Source of the DNA: Nevskia sp.
Lineage (GTDB): Bacteria; Pseudomonadota; Gammaproteobacteria; Nevskiales; Nevskiaceae
Reading direction: 5' to 3'
Assembly: GCA_031291075.1 (NCBI GenBank)
Contig: JARLJS010000025.1
Location: 1 to 38,348 of the forward strand
DNA: 38,348 nt
Position numbers and translations under genes: made by a program. The notes under the pieces are model-generated. The model had not been told where the DNA came from. It ran no database searches and saw only the letters and a program-made list of their open reading frames with translations. Positions 32,278-38,348 of the stretch are shown here, in pieces (position 1 is the stretch's first letter; the number at the start of each line of letters is the position of its first letter).

Positions 32278-33456
32278 GTGGCGGGCGCGGCGCTGCCTCC
32301 CCGCCCCGGCGTGCGCCTGGCGCTCGCCCTGGGTCTGTCGGCCCTGGCCCTGCTCGGCTGCTCCAGCAAGGGCAAGACCAAGGAGCCGGCCAAGCTGGTC
32401 AAGGTCGAAAATCCGCAGGTGCGGCCCGACGACGTCTGGTCGCGCCACATCGGCGACGGCAGCGGTGGCTACTATTCCGGCTACCGCCTGGCCCTTGCCG
32501 GCGACGCCCTCTTCGCGGCTTCGATCGATGGCCGCGTGTACGCCCTCAATCCCGCCAACGGCGAGGTGATCTGGCGGGTCAAGACCAAGGCGCGGGTGAT
32601 TTCCGGTCCCGGCATCGTCGGCGACAAGGTGGTGGTCGGCACCCTCGACGGCCAGGTGATCGCCCTGCGCCGGGCCGACGGCAAGGAAGTGTGGCGCTCC
32701 GCCGCCTCCAGCGAGGCGCTGGCGCCGCCGGTGGGCTCCGGCGACATGGTGGTGGCCAAGTCGGTGGATGGCCGCGAATACGGCCTCGACTCCGGCACCG
32801 GCGAGCGCAAGTGGAGCTTCGACCGCGTTGAGCCGAACCTGACGCTGCGCGGGTTGTCGGCGCCCCTGATCATCGGCGGGCGCGTGTACCTCGGCCTCGA
32901 CAACGGCAAGATGGTGGTGCTCAGGCTCGACGACGGCCAGATGGTGTGGGAGCAGACCATTTCCGTGCCGACCGGCCGCGGCGACCTCGACCGCCTGACC
33001 GATGTCGACGCCGACCTGCTGCCCGGCGAAGGCGGCATCTACGTCGTCACCTACGGCGGCGACATGGCGCTGATCGACCTGCAGAGCGGCGACAGCCGCT
33101 GGCGGCGCTCGATCAAGAGCTACGCCGGCATGACGGTGGGCGGCGACAAGCTTTACATCACCGACGACGACGGCACGGTCTGGGCGCTGGACGCCGAGTC
33201 CGGCGCCGCCGCCTGGAAGCAGCAGGAGCTGAAATACCGGCGCTTGTCGCCGCCGGGGTTCTTCAAAGGCTACGTGGTGGTGGGGGACTACAAGGGCTAC
33301 CTGCACTGGCTCTCCCCGCAGGACGGCAAGGTGGTCGGCCGCACCCGCCTGGGCAGCGACCCGATCGTCACCCCGCCGGTGGCCAGCGGCGACCTGCTGT
33401 ACGTGATGGACGCGGCAGGCAAGCTGGCCGGCTACGACATCAAGCCGCCAAAGTAG
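32278..33456 (+). CDS. bamB: Outer membrane assembly lipoprotein BamB
   Basis: 392-residue lipoprotein of the BAM complex that helps BamA fold outer-membrane proteins. A lipoprotein signal (LALALGLSALALLGC, Cys28) is followed by an eight-bladed PQQ-type beta-propeller with repeated motifs such as GRVYALNPANGEVIW, GQVIALRRADGKEVW and GTVWALDAESGAAAW. The start is the GTG immediately after the yfgM TAA stop. It is followed by three palindromic repeats before der. Confidence 0.96.
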   Translation: MAGAALPPRPGVRLALALGLSALALLGCSSKGKTKEPAKLVKVENPQVRPDDVWSRHIGDGSGGYYSGYRLALAGDALFAASIDGRVYALNPANGEVIWRVKTKARVISGPGIVGDKVVVGTLDGQVIALRRADGKEVWRSAASSEALAPPVGSGDMVVAKSVDGREYGLDSGTGERKWSFDRVEPNLTLRGLSAPLIIGGRVYLGLDNGKMVVLRLDDGQMVWEQTISVPTGRGDLDRLTDVDADLLPGEGGIYVVTYGGDMALIDLQSGDSRWRRSIKSYAGMTVGGDKLYITDDDGTVWALDAESGAAAWKQQELKYRRLSPPGFFKGYVVVGDYKGYLHWLSPQDGKVVGRTRLGSDPIVTPPVASGDLLYVMDAAGKLAGYDIKPPK

Positions 33457-33487
33457 CGCCGACCGTTTGGACGCATGGATGTTGTTC

Positions 33488-33594
33488 CCCTCTCCCGCTC
33501 GCGGGAGAGGGTGGCCCGCAGGGCCGGGAGAGGGGCTTTCGGTTCGGTAAAAAGCCCCTCTCCCCCAGCCCCTCTCCCGCCAGCGGGAGAGGGG
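33488..33594. repeat. Three CCCCTCTCCCGC palindromes between bamB and der
   Basis: Three hairpins of one motif family: 33488-33511 (11-base arms, loop TC), 33526-33564 (14-base perfect arms GGGAGAGGGGCTTT/AAAGCCCCTCTCCC, 11-base loop) and 33569-33594 (12-base arms, loop CA). The motif is a well-known extragenic palindrome of high-GC proteobacteria. The cluster lies in the 3' part of the bamB message and upstream of der, probably giving differential mRNA stability or termination. Confidence 0.85.
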
Positions 33595-33680
33595 AAAATC
33601 CTCCTGATACCATGCGCCTGCCATTGCGCCTGCCCGCAAGCAGCGGAAACTCCGATCCGTCCACGGACTAGAATCTCCCC

Positions 33681-35063
33681 ATGTCCACTCCCGTTTTCGT
33701 CCTGGTCGGCCGTCCCAACGTCGGCAAATCGACCCTGTTCAATCGCTTCACCGGCACCCGCGACGCGCTGGTGGCCGACTTCCCCGGGCTGACGCGCGAC
33801 CGCCAGTACGGTACCGGGCAGTTCGAGGGCAAGCGCTTCATCGTGGTCGATACCGGCGGCCTCAGCCCGGAGTCGGCTGACCCGCTGGCGGCCCTGGCGG
33901 AACAGCAGGCCAAGCTCGCCATCGACGAGGCCGACCGGGTGCTGTTCATCGTCGATGCGCAGAGCGGGCCGCTGCCGTCCGACCGCGACATCGCCGACTA
34001 CCTGCGCAAGCTGGGCAAGCCGGTGCGGCTGCTCGCCAACAAGGCCGAGGGCATGGGCAAGGCCACGGTCGCCGATTTCTTCGCGCTGGGCCTGGGCGAG
34101 CCGCTGCCGGTATCCGCCGAGCACGGCGACGGCGTGCCGCCACTGCTGCGCGAACTCCTGGCCGGGGTCGAGCCGACGCCGGCGGAGGACATGGACGGGG
34201 TGATCCGGGTGGCGGTGGTCGGCCGTCCCAATGCCGGCAAGTCCACCCTGGTCAACCGTCTGCTGGGCGAGGAGCGCGTGCTGTCTTCCGACCAGCCCGG
34301 CACCACCCGCGATGCCATCAGCGTACGTTTCGACTGGGAAGGCCACCAGTTCGAATTGATCGACACCGCCGGCATCCGCCGCCGCGCGCGGGTCAGCGAG
34401 GTGATCGAGAAGTTCTCCATCGTCAAGGCGCTGCAGGCGATCGAGCGCGCCCACGTCGTCATCGCCATGGTCGACGCGCGCGAGGAGATCGGCATGCAGG
34501 ATGCGCGGCTGATGGGCCTGATCGCCCACCACGGCCGCGCCATGGTGCTGGCGGTGAACAAGTGGGACAGCCTGCCCGGCGATCAGCGCCGCAGCGTGCG
34601 CGACGTGGTGGACTTCAGGCTGCCGTTCCTCGACTTCGTGCCGCTGCACTTCATCTCCGCGCTGCACGGCTCCGGCCTGCGCGAACTGATGGAGGACGTG
34701 GTCGCCGCCTACGAGGCCACCACCCGCGAGCTGCCCACGCCGGAGCTGAACCGGGTGCTGGAGCAGGCGGTGGAGCGCCACGCCCCGCACGCCGTGCTGG
34801 GCCGTCGTATCAAGCTGCGTTACGCCCACCAGTCCGGCCGCAACCCGCCGTCGATCATGATTCACGGCAACCAGACCGACAAGCTCAAGGACGCCTACAA
34901 GAGCTACCTCGCCAACGTGTTCCGCGAGGCGTTCAAGCTCAAGGGCGTGCCGCTGCGGCTGGAGTTCAAGACCGGCGACAACCCGTTCAAGGGCCGCAAG
35001 AACGAGCTGACCGGGCGCCAGGTGAAGAAGAGGAAGCGGCTGATGGCGCGGGTGAAGCGTTAG
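33681..35063 (+). CDS. der: Ribosome-assembly GTPase Der (EngA)
   Basis: 460-residue tandem GTPase needed for 50S ribosomal subunit maturation. The first G domain has GRPNVGKST (10-18), a DTGG switch and NKAE in place of NKxD. The second has GRPNAGKST (about 183-191), DTAG and NKWD. A C-terminal KH-like domain follows (NRVLEQAVERHAP...RRIKLRYAHQSGRNPPSIMIHGN). The length and order are standard. The first-domain NKAE is a known variant position in some gammaproteobacteria. The gene lies after bamB as usual. Confidence 0.98.
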   Translation: MSTPVFVLVGRPNVGKSTLFNRFTGTRDALVADFPGLTRDRQYGTGQFEGKRFIVVDTGGLSPESADPLAALAEQQAKLAIDEADRVLFIVDAQSGPLPSDRDIADYLRKLGKPVRLLANKAEGMGKATVADFFALGLGEPLPVSAEHGDGVPPLLRELLAGVEPTPAEDMDGVIRVAVVGRPNAGKSTLVNRLLGEERVLSSDQPGTTRDAISVRFDWEGHQFELIDTAGIRRRARVSEVIEKFSIVKALQAIERAHVVIAMVDAREEIGMQDARLMGLIAHHGRAMVLAVNKWDSLPGDQRRSVRDVVDFRLPFLDFVPLHFISALHGSGLRELMEDVVAAYEATTRELPTPELNRVLEQAVERHAPHAVLGRRIKLRYAHQSGRNPPSIMIHGNQTDKLKDAYKSYLANVFREAFKLKGVPLRLEFKTGDNPFKGRKNELTGRQVKKRKRLMARVKR

Positions 35064-35097
35064 GCAAGCGCTTGGAACTTCGCACCCCACTGTGCTG

Positions 35098-35625
35098 CTA
35101 TAGCTGAGCGGCCGCTTTCAGTTCAGCGGCGAAGGTTGCAAGCGACATCACGAGCGTCAACGGCCGGTTGTTCAGCGGCACCGCGCCATACGACGCATAC
35201 CATTTGACCGCGCGCTCATTCTTCGCATCGATGATAAGCAGCACGCCGCCTGCTTCGGCCGCGGCGCGCAGGCAGCGCCGCGCGGCGGCGGCGAGAAGCT
35301 GACCGCCAAGGCCCTGCCCTTGCACGCGGACATGCGTCGCAATGCGCGCGAGACGGAACCCCGGCACATCGTGCCGCGCAAGGCCGCGCCGCAAAATCTC
35401 CGGCGTGTCGGCATACGCGACCGCGCCCGGCGCCAGGCTGTAGAAGCCCAAGATTGTTTTGTGATCGGCGTCGTCAATAGCGAGGATGGTTTTCGCGCCG
35501 CCAAGGTCATGGCTTTGACGTGCGTAGCGTTGCAGAAAGTCGTTCAGTTCGGCAGCGCCGCAATCGAACGCCTTGCGGTCGTGCTTCTTGGAAATCGGCT
35601 CTTCGTGCCAGGCCGGAAGCATCAT
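35098..35625 (-). CDS. GNAT acetyltransferase toxin, TacT/AtaT type
   Basis: 175-residue GNAT protein of the toxin branch that acetylates aminoacyl-tRNA. The family opening HDRKAFDCGAAELNDFLQRYARQ is present, as are the acetyl-CoA loop RVQGQGLGGQLL and the C-terminal NERAVKWYASYGAVPL with the expected tyrosine. It is the second gene of a two-gene unit with a DUF1778 antitoxin, whose stop it overlaps by four bases (ATGA). The target tRNA is not readable from sequence. The gene pair sits next to core gene der, an insertion point for a small mobile module. Confidence 0.9.
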   Translation of the reverse strand: MMLPAWHEEPISKKHDRKAFDCGAAELNDFLQRYARQSHDLGGAKTILAIDDADHKTILGFYSLAPGAVAYADTPEILRRGLARHDVPGFRLARIATHVRVQGQGLGGQLLAAAARRCLRAAAEAGGVLLIIDAKNERAVKWYASYGAVPLNNRPLTLVMSLATFAAELKAAAQL

Positions 35626-35900
35626 CCGGGCTTTGGCATCGCGGCAATGGCCGCGCGCAGCTTGGCATTCGGCGCAGGCGGGTTTTCCAGCAGGTCCAGC
35701 ACCAGCAGGCTGTCTCTTTCCGACAACTGAATCCGCTCTGCTTCCTCGATCACGGTTTTAGCCTCGCGCATGGCGAGCTGAACGATGAAATTCGTCAGGT
35801 CCGTGTTCCGCAGTGCGGCCGCCCGCATGAGCATCGCCTTTTGCTCCGGCCGGATGCGAAGCTGCATCCGCTTGTTGTCGTCAACGGCTACTCTGGGCAT
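35622..35900 (-). CDS. DUF1778 (TacA-type) antitoxin
   Basis: 92 residues with an N-terminal ribbon-helix-helix domain (KRMQLRIRPEQKAMLMRAAALRNTDLTNFIVQLA) and a C-terminal tail (QLSERDSLLVLDLLENPP) that in this family wraps the GNAT toxin. It should neutralise the toxin and repress the operon. It is the first gene of the pair and overlaps the toxin by four bases. An inverted repeat ATGTAC/GTACAT lies just upstream. Confidence 0.92.
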   Translation of the reverse strand: MPRVAVDDNKRMQLRIRPEQKAMLMRAAALRNTDLTNFIVQLAMREAKTVIEEAERIQLSERDSLLVLDLLENPPAPNAKLRAAIAAMPKPG

Positions 35901-35917
35901 GGCCGTCTTCCTTCGTC

Positions 35918-35981
35918 ATGTACACATTTAAAGAGTACATTATTTTAAGAGCTTCTGTCGAACGGTACTCCTTGAAGGAGT
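35918..35981 (-). promoter_or_regulatory. Operator/promoter region of the toxin-antitoxin pair
   Basis: The perfect inverted repeat ATGTAC (35918-35923) / GTACAT (35935-35940) lies 18 bases before the antitoxin start, as expected for a ribbon-helix-helix operator. On the minus strand a TAAAAT-like -10 sits directly upstream (about 35942-35947) in an AT-rich patch that stands out from the high-GC surroundings. A further palindrome ACTCCTT-G-AAGGAGT (35967-35981) follows. No clean -35 is seen. Confidence 0.55.
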
Positions 35982-36039
35982 CTAAGTAAGACAAGGCCAG
36001 CCCCCCGAGACCGCCGGCTGATGCCCGCCGGTACCGGCT

Positions 36040-37266
36040 TCAAGATACGCCGGGCTGGACCGAGCGGACCGTGGGCGGCGCAGCGGGTGGGGTGGAGGGT
36101 GCGGCAGCGGCGGTGCCCGCGCCCAGGTAGAGCAACTGGCTGACGCAGTTGCGCCCGTGTGCCTTGGCCTCGTAAAGCGCGGCGTCGGCGTGGCTGATCA
36201 GCTCGCTGAGGGTGGTCGAGGCGCAGGCTTTTTCCACCAGCACGCCCACGCTCACCGTCAACTGCGCCCGCTGCTGGCCGTTGGCCAGCCCGGACAGGCC
36301 CGATACGCGGGCGCGCAGTTCCTCCGCCCGCCGCCGCGCCATCTCCGGCGGGGCGTCGTACAGCATCGCCACGAATTCGTCGCCGCCCAGCCGTGCCACC
36401 AGGTCGAGCGGCCGCGTGGCCAGCGCCGAGATCGCCGCGCTGCATTGCTTGAGGCATTCGTCGCCGGCGGCGTGGCCGTGCAGGTCGTTGAAGGTCTTGA
36501 AGTGGTCAAGATCGACAAACAGGAGCGTCACAGTTCTCAGTTCACGCTGTGCCAGCCGCAGTAGCTGCTCGCCGCGCTCGAAGAACGCCCGGCGGTTGAG
36601 GAGACCTGTCAGCGGGTCGTGCGCCGACATGTACTTCAGCTCCTGCGTCTTGGTCCAGGCGCGCCGCTGGGTGAGCTCCTGCAGGAAGGCGACGATCGTG
36701 CCGATAACGATGATGCTGCCGAGAAAGAAGGCGTGGTCGAAGCGCAGGATGACGCCGGTGCCGGCGAGCGTGTCGCCCACCACGCAGATGGTGTAGCTCA
36801 GGCAGGCGATGGCGAGCGCCTGCCAGAACAACAGGCCGAACAGTGCGAAGACGTAAAGGTAATGGATGATCAGCGCGTGGTAGGCGATGTCGGAGCTCGC
36901 CGGCGTGCCGGAGGCCACGAAGATTGCCAGGGTGGTGCCGGTGACGACCGCCGCCACGGCATTGAATCCCAGCGTGAAGCGCTGCAAGCGTCTCACGTGG
37001 GTGGCGAGCGCACCGAGCGCGCATACCGGCATCAACACCAGGTACACGACCTGGTGGAAGTGCTCGTCGGCTAACCGGCGGAAGCTGGCGGCATCGAACC
37101 AGAGGAAGAGCAGATACAGGACGCAGGCCAGCCACAGGTTGACCCGCGACAACAGCAGGTAGTGGGAAACGCGATCGCGCAGGAACTCCGCTTCCTCAAC
37201 TGGCTCGAAGCGCAGCAGGGCCCGGCGCAGCAGGGTTCGCAGTGAGGGACCGGAATCGGTCGGCAT
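36040..37266 (-). CDS. Membrane diguanylate cyclase (GGDEF)
   Basis: 408 residues making cyclic di-GMP. About six predicted transmembrane helices form the N-terminal half (NLWLACVLYLLFLWF, VYLVLMPVCALGALA, AVAAVVTGTTLAIFVAS, ...), followed by a GGDEF domain from about 205. GGDEF (294-298) is intact, and RPLD (285-288) five residues upstream is an RxxD inhibitory site. The C-terminus is an Ala/Pro-rich tail. The ATG at 37266 is preferred; a GTG at 37281 is also in frame and neither has a clear Shine-Dalgarno. A possible 41-residue frame lies just upstream (37291-37416). The input signal is unknown. Confidence 0.95.
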   Translation of the reverse strand: MPTDSGPSLRTLLRRALLRFEPVEEAEFLRDRVSHYLLLSRVNLWLACVLYLLFLWFDAASFRRLADEHFHQVVYLVLMPVCALGALATHVRRLQRFTLGFNAVAAVVTGTTLAIFVASGTPASSDIAYHALIIHYLYVFALFGLLFWQALAIACLSYTICVVGDTLAGTGVILRFDHAFFLGSIIVIGTIVAFLQELTQRRAWTKTQELKYMSAHDPLTGLLNRRAFFERGEQLLRLAQRELRTVTLLFVDLDHFKTFNDLHGHAAGDECLKQCSAAISALATRPLDLVARLGGDEFVAMLYDAPPEMARRRAEELRARVSGLSGLANGQQRAQLTVSVGVLVEKACASTTLSELISHADAALYEAKAHGRNCVSQLLYLGAGTAAAAPSTPPAAPPTVRSVQPGVS

Positions 37267-37290
37267 GGCCGGGGACGGCACCGCGGCGGC

Positions 37291-37416
37291 CTAGAAAGGC
37301 TCCGCGATCCGCAGGCGGTTGGTGCGGGGGGCGCGGGTCTTCGAGCCGGCCTGGCGGGTTGCAAGCTGAAGGTCCAAGACGACCGGATCCTGTCGGCGGG
37401 GAAGTCGGAGTGTCAT
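37291..37416 (-). CDS. Possible small ORF upstream of the GGDEF gene
   Basis: A 41-codon frame (MTLRLPRRQDPVVLDLQL...) rich in Arg and ending 24 bases before the GGDEF start. A TATTCT -10-like box lies 5 bases before its ATG, so a transcript from there would be leaderless. No family is recognised, and there is no other support for translation. It may be a leader peptide or chance. Confidence 0.22.
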   Translation of the reverse strand: MTLRLPRRQDPVVLDLQLATRQAGSKTRAPRTNRLRIAEPF

Positions 37417-37533
37417 CGGACAGAATAGCCCCGGCCGGCGGGACAAGTCCGTGTCATGGGCCCGGTTTCAGACGGACGGCGCGAATCGGATATCCGAGGG
37501 GGCAAGGGCTCCCGCCTCAATCACCAACCATAG

Positions 37534-38199
37534 CTAGAACTCCGGCACCTGCCAGGACAGCACCTGGCCCTTGTCGAAACGGACCGCGCCGCTGACGGCC
37601 TTGCCGCATTTGCCGTACTGCCATTCGACCAGGCCGTGGCCGCTGACGTCGTGGTGTTCCTTGCCTAGCTGGTCTTCCACCTCGGCCATCGACTGGCCGC
37701 GGTGCAGTCCCTGCCAGTTGTCGGCGTTGTTCCATTTCAGCGGCGGCGGGCCCTGCAAAGCGCCGCGGCTGCAGCCGGTGCGCTCGTAGGGCGGCGCCAG
37801 CGGGTCGATGTAGTCGGGGGCGTTGACGGGTACCAGTTTGTAGCCTGCGGGCACCGGCACCGGTAGCGCAGCCGCAGTGGAGGTGGCGACGGCCGGTGCA
37901 GCGGGAGTCGCGGGTACCGGCGCCGCGACGGGCAACGCCGGCGTTGGCGCAGGGGACGCCGCCGGCGAAGCGCCGACCGATGCAGCGCCGGCAGCGCTGG
38001 GCGGGGGCGTCGCCGGCTGTGTCATGGCCGCCGGCTTGGCTGCGACGCAGCTGCGTTCCAGTGCGTCGATGCGCGCCTTCAGCACGGCGTTCTCCGCGCG
38101 CAGCGCGTCGCCTTCCGGGTCCGGCCCACCCTGCGCCGGTGCCAGCGCCGGGACGAGCGCCAGCAGCAGTATCGCCAGGTAGTCGCGCCGGATGCCCAT
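37534..38199 (-). CDS. Exported protein with coiled coil and BamE/SmpA-like C-terminus
   Basis: 221 residues, in order: signal peptide (LAILLLALVPALAPAQ), a short heptad segment at about 30-50 (DALRAENAVLKARIDALE), a long Ala/Pro linker at about 55-120, and a compact C-terminal domain at about 161-221 (NWQGLHRGQSMAEVEDQLGK...VEWQYG). The last part has the W..L..GQS..EVE..LG pattern of SmpA/BamE-like small domains. There is no lipobox, so the protein is periplasmic. Its role is unknown; the fold suggests envelope binding. It is in tandem with the GGDEF gene across a 250-base gap. Confidence 0.75.
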   Translation of the reverse strand: MGIRRDYLAILLLALVPALAPAQGGPDPEGDALRAENAVLKARIDALERSCVAAKPAAMTQPATPPPSAAGAASVGASPAASPAPTPALPVAAPVPATPAAPAVATSTAAALPVPVPAGYKLVPVNAPDYIDPLAPPYERTGCSRGALQGPPPLKWNNADNWQGLHRGQSMAEVEDQLGKEHHDVSGHGLVEWQYGKCGKAVSGAVRFDKGQVLSWQVPEF

Positions 38200-38348
38200 G
38201 GCGCTAGGGCCTGTTGACCATTACTTTGGCGCTGCGTTGGCCCCGGATTTGCGGCCAGGTCAGCCCCGCCCGCACCCACCTCGCTGCGCTCGGGCACCGT
38301 GGCGGGGCTTCCAGGCGCGAGGAGCGTAGCGTACTGGGAGTACGTAAG
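38200..38348. other. Non-coding end of the window with repeat-like sequence
   Basis: No gene is seen. The sequence has the look of an extragenic repeat: a CCCCGCC/GGCGGGG pairing (around 38266 and 38311) and a palindrome CGTACT-GGG-AGTACG (38330-38344) at the very end. The block may continue beyond the window. Confidence 0.4.

Noticed and set aside
31558-33639. 693-codon minus-strand frame
   Set aside because: Shadow of yfgM and bamB, both well supported on the plus strand.
35641-36000. tRNA or attachment site explaining the toxin-antitoxin insertion
   Set aside because: No cloverleaf, integrase or direct-repeat ends seen around the module.

Overview
The window is a stretch of high-GC chromosome from a gammaproteobacterium. 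The gene order tgt-yajC-secD-secF, suhB/trmJ-cysE-isc genes, ndk-rlmN-pilF-rodZ-hisS-yfgM-bamB-der is the conserved gammaproteobacterial backbone. The GC-biased codon use, the absence of iscR/hscBA/fdx and ispG from their usual slots, and several families of intergenic palindromes suggest the Xanthomonadales/Nevskiales side of the class. That placement is inference; no rRNA or tRNA gene is present to confirm it.

Layout. 1-7136: a REP-like repeat pair, a membrane GGDEF-EAL protein on the minus strand, then on the plus strand a small lipoprotein, an exported M1 (LTA4H-like) aminopeptidase and a second lipoprotein with a potentially structured leader. 7149-11099: a compact five-gene minus-strand operon (small lipoprotein, Tet-type MFS transporter, YheT-family hydrolase, methyltransferase, carboxymuconolactone-decarboxylase-like protein). 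11202-12329: tgt. 12472-16466, minus strand: an unknown membrane protein with glutathione peroxidase, a winged-helix regulator paired with a membrane protein, and a long acyl-CoA dehydrogenase. 16574-19996: yajC-secD-secF, encoding the SecYEG accessory complex. 20245-21304, minus strand: a small membrane protein and suhB. 21348-26628: trmJ, cysE, two tandem cysteine desulfurases, a divergent IscU-like protein and iscA. 26762-35063: ndk, rlmN, pilF, rodZ, hisS, yfgM, bamB, der. 35098-38199, minus strand: a TacA/TacT-type toxin-antitoxin pair, a GGDEF diguanylate cyclase and an exported protein with a BamE-like C-terminus.

How the genes work together. cysE makes O-acetylserine for cysteine synthesis, the desulfurases take sulfur from cysteine, and the IscU-like and IscA proteins follow in overlapping frames, so this reads as one sulfur to Fe-S pathway. 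The IscU-like protein has lost the first ligand cysteine, the neighbouring aspartate and the HscA-binding LPPVK motif. The second IscS has lost the C-terminal tail that contacts IscU, and hscB/hscA/fdx are absent from this locus. These changes are mutually consistent and form the most interesting biological signal in the window. The envelope theme is also strong: SecDF-YajC, PilF, RodZ, YfgM, BamB, a BamE-like protein and several lipoproteins.

The second notable layer is intergenic. At least five palindromic repeat families sit between genes, including one built from 10-bp CGCAAATGAA-type units (two copies) and one built on GTGAGGAG (two copies, one of them inside the secD-secF gap). A separate 20-bp-arm hairpin lies inside the 5' coding part of rlmN.
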